A stretch of DNA of 41,688 nt from Lentisphaerota bacterium (GCA_015061625.1 SUWG01000022.1:1-41688); one strand, 5' to 3'. Positions 1-9,060 are shown, counted from the stretch's first letter. Numbers and translations are program-made. Notes: generated by a model from the letters alone, not told the origin.

Positions 1-84
1 TCATCGGTCGTCAACTCGGTCGAGTACGGTCGTACACTCCCTCGTTGCCGCCTTGACTTGGCTTCGACCTTGCCTCACAATGCA
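1..84 (-). repeat. R1 structured repeat, partial copy cut by the window edge
   Basis: Read on the minus strand it matches the 5' half of the R1 repeats at 8.7-11.3 kb: the motif GTGAGGCAAGGTCGAAG, then an arm GAGGGAGTGTAC, a short loop and GTACTCGACC. The apical GTAC/GTAC pair is kept. The distal half lies outside the window. Confidence 0.75.
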
Positions 85-158
85 AAGTAAAAGTGCATTC
101 GACTGCGGTCTGCGCGGTTTCCCGTGACAAAGACGACCTTATGTGGCTCGCTGTTGGT

Positions 159-194
159 GTCCGTAATGTCCGTATTGTCCGTATCGTCCGTACA
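159..194. repeat. Four tandem copies of a 9-bp unit (GTCCGTAnn)
   Basis: Four head-to-tail units read GTCCGTAAT, GTCCGTATT, GTCCGTATC and GTCCGTACA. Just beyond, an ACAGGGG...CCCCTGT hairpin spans about 192-220. It lies downstream of the radical SAM gene, and no T-run follows the hairpin on either strand, so a terminator call is not supported. Confidence 0.7.
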
Positions 195-231
195 GGGGGG
201 TACGGGGGCGCAGCCCCTGTCAAAGCCCCGG

Positions 232-1158
232 TTACGAATTGGATACAAAACTTTGCATAAATTGCGGGATAAATTCCTGCTCCGCAGAGTCCGATTCCTG
301 TAAAAAACCATCCTCGATCCCCGAAGCAAGCAAAGCGGATTCCGCCACTTCATACTCAAACGCAGAAATTTTCCGGTTCAATTCCGGATAGTTTTCTTCC
401 GAAACCAAACCGCAGGGCAGATATTGATGCATCAGCGAAAACATCACCTGACCGGGGCGGAAACGTTTGGCCACAAATTCAATGATCCGCAAAGTGTTTT
501 CCAATTCTCCGGGCAGGATCAGATGGCGGATGATCACCCCTTTTTGCATGATCCCGTGGCCGTCAATAACGAAATCCCCGGTCTGACGGTACATTTCATC
601 GATCGCCGCAACGGCAACTTCAAAATAATCTTTGGCATGACTGTAACGCAGGGCAAGAGCATTGTCGATATACTTCAAATCCGGCAGATAGATGGAAACT
701 TTGTTTTCCAGCAGCCGCAACGTTTCCGGCAGATCGTAACCATTGGTGTTGCAGACCACCGGCACCGGCAGCGGGTCAGTCAACGATGACGCCACCGCCG
801 GAACAAAGTGGCCCGGCGTGACCAGATTGATGTTGTGCGCCCCCTGACCGATCAGCGAAAAATACAATTCCCGCAGAGAGGACGTATCCATTTCCCGCCC
901 CTGACACCCTTTGCTGATGTCATAATTCTGGCAGAAAACACAATGCAGATTGCAACCGGCAAAAAAGACCGTGCCGCTGCCGTTACTGCCGCTGATGACC
1001 GGTTCTTCCCAGAAATGCAGACCGGCACCGGAAACCACCGCCGTTTGCGGAGCATGACAAACACCGGATATGGCACTGTTTCCGGCCAGAGAAAAAGGCC
1101 GCGCCGCATTACAGCGGCGCGGACAGAGATTGCATAGATCGTTCATCAGATGATTCAT
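232..1158 (-). CDS. Radical SAM protein, PflA/PflX-like
   Basis: The 308-residue protein carries the radical SAM iron-sulfur triad C69-x3-C73-x2-C76 (CNLHCVFC). It also has an N-terminal Cys-rich segment (C9, C12, C16, C34), as in the pyruvate formate-lyase-activating-enzyme-like PflX group. The family cleaves S-adenosylmethionine at a [4Fe-4S] cluster to start radical chemistry, but the target here is unknown and no glycyl-radical enzyme lies nearby. Its ATG overlaps the stop of the upstream Asp23/Gls24 gene in an ATGA arrangement, implying translational coupling. A second ATG four codons in (1146) is also possible. It is the last gene of the aroQ-accB-accC-Gls24 run. Confidence 0.85.
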   Translation of the reverse strand: MNHLMNDLCNLCPRRCNAARPFSLAGNSAISGVCHAPQTAVVSGAGLHFWEEPVISGSNGSGTVFFAGCNLHCVFCQNYDISKGCQGREMDTSSLRELYFSLIGQGAHNINLVTPGHFVPAVASSLTDPLPVPVVCNTNGYDLPETLRLLENKVSIYLPDLKYIDNALALRYSHAKDYFEVAVAAIDEMYRQTGDFVIDGHGIMQKGVIIRHLILPGELENTLRIIEFVAKRFRPGQVMFSLMHQYLPCGLVSEENYPELNRKISAFEYEVAESALLASGIEDGFLQESDSAEQEFIPQFMQSFVSNS

Positions 1159-1586
1159 TTGCTGTCAGCAGAATTATCCTGTGCGGCATTTTCTTCCTCG
1201 ATATCCTGCACGATGACGTGAACATCGGTCACATTCATATCCGTGGTGCTTTCCACTTCGGAAATCACCGCTTTCTGGATATTCAAGGCAACTTCCGGGA
1301 TCCGGAAACCGAACTTCATCACCACTTTTACTTCAATGGCAACATTGCTCTGCTCACCGAGAACAATATTGATATTGCGTGACTGCATCCGGCGGCTGCC
1401 GACGATTTCAGCAATGTTATCGACCAGCGAACTGCCCGCCAGACGGGAAACGCCATCAACTGACAGTGTCGCCCGGCGCGCCAATGAGGCAATTACGCTT
1501 TCATGGATACGGATATCACCCAACTCATTGTCATTGAGAACCATCGTTCCGGATCGCACTTCCGGATCACGCGCAGTATCGCTCAT
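1155..1586 (-). CDS. Asp23/Gls24 family envelope stress protein
   Basis: A 143-residue protein with the Asp23/Gls24 pattern: a core beginning GDIRIHESVIASLARRA, a VSRLAG segment and a VAIEVKVVMKFG beta-strand region, ending in an acidic tail. Family members are small cytoplasmic or membrane-associated proteins linked to envelope stress, with no known enzyme activity. The gene overlaps the end of accC by 4 bp at its start and the start of the radical SAM gene by 4 bp at its end. A gene of this family next to accBC is a common arrangement, which fits coupling of lipid synthesis with envelope upkeep (inference). Confidence 0.88.
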   Translation of the reverse strand: MSDTARDPEVRSGTMVLNDNELGDIRIHESVIASLARRATLSVDGVSRLAGSSLVDNIAEIVGSRRMQSRNINIVLGEQSNVAIEVKVVMKFGFRIPEVALNIQKAVISEVESTTDMNVTDVHVIVQDIEEENAAQDNSADSK

Positions 1587-2965
1587 TTACGTTTCTCCTT
1601 ATTGGCACTTTTGGTCAGTTTCTGCAAAACGCTTTCCACAAAACCGGTATCGTATTTGCCCTCAACAAAATTTTTGTGATTCAGAATACGCTTCTGGAAA
1701 GGTATCGTGGTTTTGACCCCTTTGACCACGATTTCATCCAACGCCCGGTTGCAAACACCCAGTGCTTCCGCCCGGTCATGCCCCCAGACGATCAATTTAC
1801 CGATCAGACTGTCGTAGTACGGCGGAATGAAATAACCGCTGTAAGCGTGGGTATCCATACGCACATTGGGACCGCCGGCAGGGATGAAAAGTTCCAATTT
1901 GCCCGGATTGGGGGCGAAATTGCGTTCCCAGTCTTCCGCATTGATACGGCATTCGATGGCGTGGCCGCGGAATTCCACATCTTTCTGGCGGATTTTCAAT
2001 TTGCCGCCGGCGGCGATCTCGATCTGCGCTTTGACCAGATCGATGCCGGTGATCATTTCGGAAACCGGATGCTCCACCTGGATACGGGTATTCATTTCCA
2101 TAAAGTAGAACTTTTCCGGATCTGCCGGATCCAGCAGAAATTCGATCGTGCCGGCACTGGTGTAGTTGGCAGCTTTCGCGGCTTTCACCGCGGCAATACC
2201 GATCTTTTCCCGCACTTTGGCACTGATACCAGGTGACGGAGTTTCCTCGATCAACTTCTGGTTGCGCCGCTGAACGGAGCAGTCACGCTCGCCCAGATGG
2301 ATCACATTGCCGAAATTATCCGCTAAAATCTGTACTTCGATATGACGGGGATTGACCAGAAATTTCTCAATATACAGGTCGCCGTTGCCAAAAGCATTTT
2401 CCGCTTCGGTCTTGGCGGAGTGGAATCCCTGAAGCAAACTTACTTCGTTATGAGCGATACGCATACCGCGGCCGCCGCCACCGGCAACGGCTTTAACAAT
2501 GACCGGATAACCCAGTTTTTTCGCCCATTTTACCGCATCTTCCTCGGTTTTCACCACGCCGTCACTGCCCGGAGTGGTCTTGACCCCGGCTTTCTGCATG
2601 GTATCTCTGGCCACCGCTTTGTCGCCCAGAGCTTTCATCGCCTCGGCAGTCGGCCCGATAAAGGCGATACCGTGACGGCGGCAGGCTTCCGCAAAATAGG
2701 GATTCTCGGAAAGAAATCCGTAACCCGGATGGATGGCATCGACATCGCAAATGGCGGCCACAGTCAGCAATCTTTCGATCAGCAGATAACTTTCTCCCGG
2801 CGGCGGCGCACCGATGCAAACGGCTTCATCGGCCATTTTCACCGGCAGACTTTCGGCATCCGCTTTGGAATAGACCATCACAGTTTTCACGCCGAGTTCC
2901 CGGCAGGCACGGATGATCCGCACGGCTATTTCGCCGCGGTTGGCAATCATTACTTTATTGAACAT
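1583..2965 (-). CDS. accC: Acetyl-CoA carboxylase, biotin carboxylase subunit
   Basis: This 460-residue protein is the ATP-grasp enzyme that carboxylates biotin on AccB, the first half-reaction of malonyl-CoA formation. Visible marks are the N-terminal KVMIANRGEIAVRIIRA, the glycine-rich ATP loop KAVAGGGGRGMRI and the metal/biotin signature EMNTRIQVEHPVSE. I place the start at 2965 (MFNKVMIANRG), 12 codons inside the longest frame, because an AGAGGAG ribosome-binding site lies about 8 bases upstream of that ATG and homologues begin there. Length is close to E. coli AccC (449). It follows accB with a short gap and overlaps the Gls24-family gene, so it is part of one operon. Confidence 0.97.
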   Translation of the reverse strand: MFNKVMIANRGEIAVRIIRACRELGVKTVMVYSKADAESLPVKMADEAVCIGAPPPGESYLLIERLLTVAAICDVDAIHPGYGFLSENPYFAEACRRHGIAFIGPTAEAMKALGDKAVARDTMQKAGVKTTPGSDGVVKTEEDAVKWAKKLGYPVIVKAVAGGGGRGMRIAHNEVSLLQGFHSAKTEAENAFGNGDLYIEKFLVNPRHIEVQILADNFGNVIHLGERDCSVQRRNQKLIEETPSPGISAKVREKIGIAAVKAAKAANYTSAGTIEFLLDPADPEKFYFMEMNTRIQVEHPVSEMITGIDLVKAQIEIAAGGKLKIRQKDVEFRGHAIECRINAEDWERNFAPNPGKLELFIPAGGPNVRMDTHAYSGYFIPPYYDSLIGKLIVWGHDRAEALGVCNRALDEIVVKGVKTTIPFQKRILNHKNFVEGKYDTGFVESVLQKLTKSANKEKRK

Positions 2966-3007
2966 GGTAAAAATTCTCCTCTCTGCCGCATGGTACGGCA
3001 CGGGGGC

Positions 3008-3451
3008 TTATTCCAGAACAAACATCGGCTGACCGAATTCCACCGGCTGACCGTTTTCGATCAGAATTTCTTTGATCACGCCGGATTTTTCCGCTTTGAT
3101 CTCATTCATCACTTTCATCGCTTCGATGATACAGAGCGTCGTATCGGCATTGACCCGGTCACCGACCTGAACAAACGGAGCGGAATCCGGACTGGCGGCT
3201 TTGTAGAATGTGCCGACCAGCGGTGAATCGATCGTTTCCCGCGGAACTGCCGGAGCAGCGGCCGGAGCGGCAGCAGCCGGGGCCGGAGCGGCAACCGGAG
3301 CGGCGGGGGCTTGCATGATCACCGGAGCGACCGGAGCGCGGTCATCGCCGCGGCGGAAATAGATGTGATCTTTATCCGATTCGATCTTGACTTCAGTAAG
3401 GTTGTACTCTTCCATCAACTTCGCCAGATTGCGGATTTCTTCAAAGTCCAT
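3008..3451 (-). CDS. accB: Acetyl-CoA carboxylase biotin carboxyl carrier protein
   Basis: A 147-residue carrier with three parts. The N-terminal part (1-40) is typical of AccB, a long Ala/Pro linker follows (about 40-70), and a biotinyl domain carries the EAMKVMNEI motif with K113 as the predicted biotinylated lysine. It shuttles carboxybiotin between AccC and the carboxyltransferase, whose accA/accD genes are not in this window. An AGGAA ribosome-binding site precedes the ATG. It sits between aroQ and accC on the minus strand, an order seen in other bacteria. Confidence 0.96.
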   Translation of the reverse strand: MDFEEIRNLAKLMEEYNLTEVKIESDKDHIYFRRGDDRAPVAPVIMQAPAAPVAAPAPAAAAPAAAPAVPRETIDSPLVGTFYKAASPDSAPFVQVGDRVNADTTLCIIEAMKVMNEIKAEKSGVIKEILIENGQPVEFGQPMFVLE

Positions 3452-3493
3452 AATAAAATTCCTTTTTTGATTTGTGTTTTTCTGAAAACGATT

Positions 3494-3937
3494 TTATTTT
3501 TCCCGGCTCAAACGGGAATATAATGCCCGCAGAGCCAACAAGTAAGAATCTTTACCGAATCCGGCGATCACCCCCAGACAAACCGGGGCAATAAATGAGT
3601 GATGCCGGAATTCCTCTCTGGATGCCGTATTGCTCAAATGCACTTCGACCACCGGCAAACCCACGGCTTTGATCGCATCACGCAACGCTACTGACGTATG
3701 CGTATAAGCCGCCGCATTGAGAATGATGCCGTCAAATCCTTCCTGCCGGGAATCACCTATCCAGGTGACCAGTTCACCCTCGATATTGGATTGGCGGGCA
3801 ACGACTTCACAGCCCAATTCACGCCCGCAACTTTGCACTTCGCCGGTGATCGATGCCAGCGTATCACTGCCGTAGATACCCGGTTCACGGGTGCCGAGCA
3901 GTTGCAGATTCGGACCATTCAAGAGCAGAATTTTCAT
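3494..3937 (-). CDS. aroQ: Type II 3-dehydroquinate dehydratase
   Basis: This 147-residue protein matches the small dodecameric type II enzyme that converts 3-dehydroquinate to 3-dehydroshikimate in the shikimate pathway. The N-terminus [20 protein letters not shown] contains the family Asn and Tyr (Y22) region. A second active-site block is [18 protein letters not shown]. Length is normal. It is the first gene of the aroQ-accB-accC cluster, with an AAGG ribosome-binding site. The family function is secure; aroQ next to accBC is a recurrent arrangement with no proven regulatory meaning. Confidence 0.95.
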   Translation of the reverse strand: MKILLLNGPNLQLLGTREPGIYGSDTLASITGEVQSCGRELGCEVVARQSNIEGELVTWIGDSRQEGFDGIILNAAAYTHTSVALRDAIKAVGLPVVEVHLSNTASREEFRHHSFIAPVCLGVIAGFGKDSYLLALRALYSRLSREK

Positions 3938-4162
3938 ATATACCTTAAAACAAAATCTTTATTCTCAAGTGACTTTGACCATATTATAAGATAACATCAC
4001 AAATCACTTTTTTCAAGTTTTTGCAATTTTATTAATCTTTGATAACGTTTCAAATCTTGTGAAATCCAAGTATGAATTTGTAAACAAACCTCCTTTAAAC
4101 GTATAAAATATATCACATAAGTTATGATTTGTTAACCAAACCTGCACGGGGTTGTTTGCATC

Positions 4163-4288
4163 CGGTGGATGCAGTGCGAGGTAAGGTCGCAGGTCAATCA
4201 AGGCGGATGAGCAGGAGTGTACTAACCGTACTCGACTGCGAAAACGTCCGCGTTATTGGCCAAGAGATTACCCGCAATGCGCCGCCGC
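4163..4288 (+). repeat. R1 structured repeat (single copy)
   Basis: This copy folds into a long hairpin. Pairings visible are GGTAA/TTACC, GGTCAAT/ATTGGCC, GCGGA/TCCGC and an apical GTAC-taacc-GTAC. The outer pair differs from other copies (GGCAA/TTGCC, GTCAA/TTGAC) on both sides at once. It fills much of the 424-bp gap between aroQ and acpS (3938-4361); the rest is AT-rich with nothing recognisable. Confidence 0.85.
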
Positions 4289-4361
4289 CTTGTCACGGCG
4301 TAGTGTAAACGAAGCCGGAAGGTTTGATTTGTCACCAAAAAATTGAGACAATAAAATTTTA

Positions 4362-4748
4362 TTAATCTTTGGAACAAAGGATAACAGTCGCCACCGCATA
4401 GTGATTTTCGTGACTGATGGATAACTTTATTTCGCTGACCTGCAACTCCGCCGCCGTTTTCGCCGCCGCCCCGGAAAAACTCATCACCGGACGACCCTGA
4501 CGGTCGTTGAGTATTTCAATATCAGTGAATGCACACTTTTCCCCGATGCCGCAACCCAGAGCCTTGGCCGCCGCTTCTTTCGCCGCCCAGCGACCGGCAA
4601 AATATGCCGTATGGCTGCTCTTGTTGTGAGCGAGGATCAACTCTTTGGCCGTGTAAACCCTTTCACGGAAGCGGCCGGCAAAACGGTTCAACGCCTCTTT
4701 CACCCGGACGATTTCAATAATATCTGTTCCCAAACCGCATATCCGCAT
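4362..4748 (-). CDS. acpS: Holo-[acyl-carrier-protein] synthase
   Basis: This 128-residue protein transfers 4'-phosphopantetheine from CoA to apo-ACP, the activation step for fatty-acid synthesis. The N-terminal GLGTDIIEIVRV holds the Mg-binding aspartate (D9), and the second signature is FAGRWAAKEAAAKALG with the conserved WAxKEA core. A GAGGTG ribosome-binding site overlaps the stop of rnc 9 bp upstream, so the two are co-transcribed and probably translationally coupled. Length is typical of the trimeric AcpS class. Confidence 0.95.
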   Translation of the reverse strand: MRICGLGTDIIEIVRVKEALNRFAGRFRERVYTAKELILAHNKSSHTAYFAGRWAAKEAAAKALGCGIGEKCAFTDIEILNDRQGRPVMSFSGAAAKTAAELQVSEIKLSISHENHYAVATVILCSKD

Positions 4749-4757
4749 AGTTTCACC

Positions 4758-5456
4758 TCAAAATTTGAACCGTTTGGCTAAAAATTTCAACATCAACGCC
4801 GCCGCCGCCACTTCCGCCAGTTTGCGGCTGCTGCCGTAACCCATCGCCCGGTAACGCTCCAAACGCAACTCCACCTCAAAAAACGGTGCATGGTGCGGCC
4901 CGCCGCTGCGGAACAAACGGTAATCCGGCGTTATCCGCCAACGCCCCTGGGAAAATTCCTGCAATCTCCCTTTGGGATTCAAAGTGTTGAGCAACTGTTT
5001 CGGGTCGGAAAAATCTCTGGCAAAAATCCGGTGGACGAATTCTTCCGACTTTTTCATGCCGCAGGATAAATACAACGCACCCAGCACCGCTTCCAGCAAA
5101 TCGCACAACGTGGAATCACGGTCATTGCCGCCGCACTCCTTTTCGCCGTTGCCGATCAGAAGATAATCGCCCAAATGCAGTTCTCTGGCGATATTGGCCA
5201 AAGTTCCCTCACACGACAACGCCGAACGGATCTTCGTCAAATCACCTTCCGGCAACTCCGGATAACGGTGATAAAGAAACTCGGTATGGATGATCTCCAG
5301 TACCGCATCGCCCAGAAATTCCAAACGTTGGTTATCATAATCCAAATGATGTTCAACGGCATACGTCCGGTGGGTGAGAGCCTCGCAAAGCAGTGGCAAA
5401 GACTCTTTGGGAATGCCGAGTTGACGGGCTAAATGCGGAATCTTTTCTACACTCAT
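4758..5456 (-). CDS. rnc: Ribonuclease III
   Basis: A 232-residue double-strand-specific endoribonuclease that matures rRNA and cuts structured RNAs. The RNase III signature NQRLEFLGDAVLE supplies E46 and D50, and the second acidic pair is D117/E120 in CDLLEAVLGALYL. The C-terminal 70 residues look like a dsRNA-binding domain ending in a KLAEVAAAALMLKFL helix. It is followed by acpS after 9 bp. The many long hairpin repeats in this genome would, if transcribed, be plausible substrates (inference only). Confidence 0.95.
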   Translation of the reverse strand: MSVEKIPHLARQLGIPKESLPLLCEALTHRTYAVEHHLDYDNQRLEFLGDAVLEIIHTEFLYHRYPELPEGDLTKIRSALSCEGTLANIARELHLGDYLLIGNGEKECGGNDRDSTLCDLLEAVLGALYLSCGMKKSEEFVHRIFARDFSDPKQLLNTLNPKGRLQEFSQGRWRITPDYRLFRSGGPHHAPFFEVELRLERYRAMGYGSSRKLAEVAAAALMLKFLAKRFKF

Positions 5457-5481
5457 AAATATTTTACTTGCTTTAATCTAA

Positions 5482-5580
5482 CCTGCGGTGGCGCATCGTG
5501 GTCAATCTCGCGCCTTGCTTCTGCGCCAAAGCAGTCGAGTACACTCCTGCTCCGTACCCGGCGCAAAACACGACATTGTC
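5482..5580 (-). repeat. Degenerate R1 copy in reverse orientation
   Basis: On the minus strand it reads GAGCAGGAGTGTACTCGAC and later CGAGATTGACCACGATGCGCC, matching the apex and 3' arm of R1 with the middle altered. It lies between rnc and the WaaP-like kinase gene. Confidence 0.65.
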
Positions 5581-5610
5581 GCCCAATTACGCACATCTTT
5601 TTCACCAAAA

Positions 5611-6372
5611 TCAGGACAACGATAAATATTTTTTTCCCCGCTGAAAAAACTTTTCCACTGCCTTGAGTGTGGCGGCGGCAGAAACTTTTCCACCGTAGAT
5701 TTTCAGCACTTTTGCTGTGAATCTTTCCGCTTCATCCAATTTGCGGAAATGCAAAAGAAAACTGCTGATGATACGCGCCAATTCCACGGCACGCACTTTC
5801 ATATCCAGTTGATGTCTGCCGACCGCCGAACCATCCAGATCCACCAGACCGGCTTCACCATCCTGCCAGACAAAGCAGTTGCGCAAATTCAAATCCCCGT
5901 GGCTCATGCCGGCATCATGCATAACTTTAAGCATGGGAATAAATTTGCCGGTAACCACCTTGTAACACTCGTTTTCCGGCAGATTATCCAGCATCCGGCA
6001 ATTCTTATCCAATAACTGTGTGACCAGATATTCCCGGCGGAAAAACCACTTTTTTTCCACCAGTGCCGCATAAACTTCCGGCGTTCTGATCCCCAAAGCT
6101 GCCAGTTTTTCCGCTCCACGCAAAACCACCAGCGGCCGGGGCGTCTTGAATCTGCGGCGCAACCGGGTGAAAAAACCCGGCAAATTGTAACGTTTGACGA
6201 AAAAACCGTCAACCGCACCGGCAGTGATCTTCGGACGATCCTTGAAAATCACATTGCCCGGTGCGTCAAGTTTGCGGCATATCGCCGTCATACCGGTCAC
6301 TCCGGTACGGATCTTACCGCACCAGAAACGACCGGATTCTTTCAGAAAAACACTTTCAAACTTTTCTGTCAT
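5611..6372 (-). CDS. Lipopolysaccharide kinase, WaaP/Kdo-kinase-like
   Basis: A protein of about 253 residues with a protein-kinase-like fold: catalytic loop HGDLNLRNCF and a metal-binding DLDGS further on, as in the WaaP/KdkA family that phosphorylates heptose or Kdo of the LPS core. I use the start at 6372 (MTEKFES). The upstream extension is Cys/Val-rich, unlike the family, and would overlap argG. The chosen start lies 25 bp after the argG stop, so the two genes probably share a transcript although they are functionally unrelated. The substrate is not deducible. The family suggests a Gram-negative envelope. Confidence 0.8.
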   Translation of the reverse strand: MTEKFESVFLKESGRFWCGKIRTGVTGMTAICRKLDAPGNVIFKDRPKITAGAVDGFFVKRYNLPGFFTRLRRRFKTPRPLVVLRGAEKLAALGIRTPEVYAALVEKKWFFRREYLVTQLLDKNCRMLDNLPENECYKVVTGKFIPMLKVMHDAGMSHGDLNLRNCFVWQDGEAGLVDLDGSAVGRHQLDMKVRAVELARIISSFLLHFRKLDEAERFTAKVLKIYGGKVSAAATLKAVEKFFQRGKKYLSLS

Positions 6373-6397
6373 CAACGGCGATTTCCGCAACTGGCGA

Positions 6398-7600
6398 TCA
6401 GTAACGTTTCTGTTTGCTGCGGGCCAGCACACGCAAACGCAGACCATTCAGACGGATGAAACCGGAAGCATCCTTGTGATCGTAAACTTCCGCACCCTCA
6501 AAACTGGCGATCTCATCGTCATAAAGGCTGTATTCACTGCGGCGGCCGGTCACATGGCAGGCTCCTTTGTAGAGTTTGACCCGGACATCACCGGTGACGA
6601 ATTTCTGGCTCTCGGTGATCATCACCTGAAGCATTTCACGCTCCGGAGCATACCAGAAACCATTGTAGATCATATCCGCATAACGGGGGATCAAACTGTC
6701 ACGCAGGTGCATGACTTCACGGTCAAGCGTGATCTCTTCCAGGCCGCGGTGCGCCGCCTGAAGAATGGTTCCCGCCGGAGTTTCATACACGCCGCGGGAT
6801 TTCATACCCACAAAACGGTTCTCCACGATGTCGATGCGGCCGACAGCGTGTTTCTTACCCATCGCATTGAGCGTGCGCATGATGTTGGCAGGTGAATACT
6901 CTTTGCCGTCGATCTTGACCGGAATACCTTTTTCAAAGGTGATGACCACATCGTCAGCCACATCAGCAGCTTTGGAAAGCGGCTCGGTCATCACCGCAAT
7001 ATCTTCCGGAAATTCGTTCCACGGATCTTCCAGAATACCGCCTTCAAAACTGATATGCAGCAGGTTTCTATCCATGCTGTAGGGTTTTTTGGCGGAGACA
7101 CTCACCGGAATATTGAATTTTTTGGCATATTCGATCATATCCAGACGGCCGGTGAAGTGCCAATTCGGATCGCGCCAGGCGGCAATGATTTTGATCGACG
7201 GATCGATCGCCGCCGCATTGAGTTCAAAACGCACCTGATCGTTGCCTTTGCCGGTTGCTCCGTGGCAGATCGCATCGGCTCCCTCGGCTTTCGCCACTTC
7301 CACCAGACGTTTGGCAATCAGCGGACGGGCAATGGAAGTGCCCAGAAGATAGTTGTTCTCATAGATCGCTTCACCCTGAAGCATCGGGAAGATGAAGTCA
7401 CGGGCAAACTCTTCATTCAGATCGTCGATGATGCATTTGCTGGCACCGGTAGCGATCGCTTTGGCTTCCAGACCGTCAAGTTCCTCCTGCTGGCCGACGT
7501 CGGCACAGTAGCAGATGACCTCCGCATTGTAAGTTTCTTTGACCCATCTGACGATCACAGAAGTATCAAGACCGCCCGAATACGCGACTACTACTTTCAT
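6398..7600 (-). CDS. argG: Argininosuccinate synthase
   Basis: A 400-residue enzyme joining citrulline and aspartate with ATP cleavage, the penultimate step of arginine synthesis. The PP-loop AYSGGLDTS is at residues 6-14; [13 protein letters not shown] and the long C-terminal domain with [11 protein letters not shown] match the family. The ATG is preceded by GGGAGAG. It is transcribed divergently from the uracil-DNA glycosylase gene across about 120 bp that contains a perfect 14-bp palindrome (7671-7684). No other arg gene is nearby. Confidence 0.97.
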   Translation of the reverse strand: MKVVVAYSGGLDTSVIVRWVKETYNAEVICYCADVGQQEELDGLEAKAIATGASKCIIDDLNEEFARDFIFPMLQGEAIYENNYLLGTSIARPLIAKRLVEVAKAEGADAICHGATGKGNDQVRFELNAAAIDPSIKIIAAWRDPNWHFTGRLDMIEYAKKFNIPVSVSAKKPYSMDRNLLHISFEGGILEDPWNEFPEDIAVMTEPLSKAADVADDVVITFEKGIPVKIDGKEYSPANIMRTLNAMGKKHAVGRIDIVENRFVGMKSRGVYETPAGTILQAAHRGLEEITLDREVMHLRDSLIPRYADMIYNGFWYAPEREMLQVMITESQKFVTGDVRVKLYKGACHVTGRRSEYSLYDDEIASFEGAEVYDHKDASGFIRLNGLRLRVLARSKQKRY

Positions 7601-7721
7601 TTTTCTCTCCCAAAAATAGTTAATTTACGGCTTTTTTGCCGGAACTGCTTTAATTTTACCGGATTGGCACTTATATTAATATAATACGCAAACATCAAAA
7701 ATAAAAGTTATTATAAGCATT

Positions 7722-8489
7722 ATGGCGGATTTTTTCGATCAGATATGTGAAGTTTTAGCCGAAAACGGCAAAAAATACCCCGGCAACCTGACCGCAAACA
7801 GCGATATCAGGGAATTTTTTTCCGCAGTAAAAACGCCGCAACCTGAACCCGCTCCGGTAAAAAATGATCCCCCACCGGTAATGCCCCGGAATGTCAACAC
7901 GCCAAAACCGCTGAACCAGCCGCAACACTTCAACGATTTGAAAAGTTTATGCGATTCACTGGCAGATTGTCAGAATTGCCCGCTGTGCCGCAACAGAAAT
8001 CATATCGTTTTCGGGGAAGGAAATCCCAATGCCCGGTTGATGTTCATCGGTGAAGCCCCCGGTTACGAGGAGGATATGCAGGGCCGCCCATTCATCGGTG
8101 CCGCCGGGCAGTTGCTGGATAAAATGATCAAAGCCATGCGCTTCACCCGCGAAGAGGTCTACATCGCCAATATCGTCAAATGCCGTCCGCAGAACAACCG
8201 CACCCCCGCCCCGGATGAGATCACCCAATGTATACCATTTCTGCATCAGCAGATCCATATCATCCGCCCGGAAGTCATCGTCTGTCTGGGGGCAACTGCC
8301 GCCAAAGCACTGCTCAATACTCCCAATGGTATTTCCCGGCTCCGCGGCAAATGGTGCAACTTTGAAAATATCCCGGTGATGCCCACTTTTCACCCCGCAT
8401 TTCTGCTCCGTCAGGAATCCGCCAAACGTGATGCCTGGCACGACCTTCAATTAGTCATGTCTTACTTCTTTTCACGGGAAAAGAAGTAA
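7722..8489 (+). CDS. Uracil-DNA glycosylase, family 4 (Fe-S)
   Basis: This 255-residue protein removes uracil from DNA. The active-site block GEAPGYEEDMQGRPFIGAAGQLLD starts at residue 110, FHPAFLLRQ is the C-terminal motif, and C86, C89, C154 and C170 match the four [4Fe-4S] ligands of family 4. About 75 N-terminal residues form a Pro-rich extension common in longer homologues. The C-terminus is odd: residues about 246-255, ending SREKK, and the TAA stop are encoded by a perfect 13-bp hairpin (repeat R3) partly repeated 127 bp downstream, so the native tail may have been replaced. Confidence 0.93.
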   Translation: MADFFDQICEVLAENGKKYPGNLTANSDIREFFSAVKTPQPEPAPVKNDPPPVMPRNVNTPKPLNQPQHFNDLKSLCDSLADCQNCPLCRNRNHIVFGEGNPNARLMFIGEAPGYEEDMQGRPFIGAAGQLLDKMIKAMRFTREEVYIANIVKCRPQNNRTPAPDEITQCIPFLHQQIHIIRPEVIVCLGATAAKALLNTPNGISRLRGKWCNFENIPVMPTFHPAFLLRQESAKRDAWHDLQLVMSYFFSREKK

Positions 8490-8496
8490 GCAAGAA
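8461..8496 (+). repeat. R3 repeat, copy 1: perfect hairpin over a stop codon
   Basis: Arms at 8461-8473 and 8478-8490 pair perfectly over 13 bp around an ACGG loop. The TAA of the glycosylase gene (8487-8489) lies in the right arm. A 28-bp part (8469-8496) recurs exactly at 8596-8623. No T-run follows, so it is not a classical terminator. Confidence 0.85.
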
Positions 8497-8595
8497 AAGC
8501 GAGGTGTCGCGCCGTTGCGTTGCAACGGCTTGATCGACGCTTTTCGGAGAAAAGCTTGGCAAAAGCCCAGTGGAGTAACACCCGCAAGGTGTTTA

Positions 8596-8623
8596 TTTTC
8601 ACGGGAAAAGAAGTAAGCAAGAA
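8596..8623 (+). repeat. R3 repeat, copy 2 (left arm missing)
   Basis: Exact 28-bp repeat of 8469-8496. The left hairpin arm is reduced to TTTTC. The 99 bp between copies holds a GCCGTTGC/GCAACGGC hairpin (8513-8531), and a CCGGA/TCCGG hairpin follows copy 2. Confidence 0.8.
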
Positions 8624-8662
8624 CCGGATTTCATCCGGGGCTTGATCGATTTATTTTTTACA

Positions 8663-8778
8663 AAGCAGTATGCGGCAAGATCGATGTCAAACAGAGGCAA
8701 CGGCGAGGGAGCATACTATGTATGTAACCGAGCAGGTGTCCGATAGTTTGGCAAGAGATTGACCACGAGCCGCCGCCG
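8663..8778 (+). repeat. R1 repeat, first unit of a tandem array
   Basis: Pairings: GTCAAAC/GTTTGGC (one wobble) and an apical CATAC-tat-GTATG. The outer GGCAA/TTGAC pair has one mismatch. First of three head-to-tail units upstream of the KamA-like gene. Confidence 0.85.
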
Positions 8779-8779
8779 C

Positions 8780-8919
8780 ACGATAGGGTCGCAACCGGCG
8801 GATGGATCGTGAGTCAAGGTCGAAGTCAAATCAAGGCGAAAATGAGGGAGTGCAGTAAACCTGCATGACCGAATTTGAGTCCGAAAATTTGACAAGAGAT
8901 TGACCACGAGACGCCGCCG
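8780..8919 (+). repeat. R1 repeat, second unit of the tandem array
   Basis: This unit differs most from its neighbours yet keeps pairing: GTCAA/TTGAC, GTCAAAT/ATTTGAC and an apical TGCAG-taaac-CTGCA that replaces CATAC/GTATG on both sides. Confidence 0.88.
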
Positions 8920-8920
8920 C

Positions 8921-9060
8921 ACGGTAGGGTCGCAACCGGCGGATGGATCGTGAGGCAAGGTCGAAGTCAAACAGAGGCAACGGCGAGGGAGCATACTATG
9001 TATGTAACCGAGCCGGTGTCCGATAGTTTGGCAAGAGATTGACCACGAGCCGCCGCCGCA
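8921..9060 (+). repeat. R1 repeat, third unit of the tandem array
   Basis: Nearly identical to the first unit, with a period of about 141 bp from the second. It ends 25 bp before the start codon of the KamA-like gene. Confidence 0.88.

Noticed and set aside
4013..4201. 62-residue minus-strand frame
   Set aside because: It spans AT-rich DNA and part of an R1 repeat, with no ribosome-binding site or recognisable protein features.
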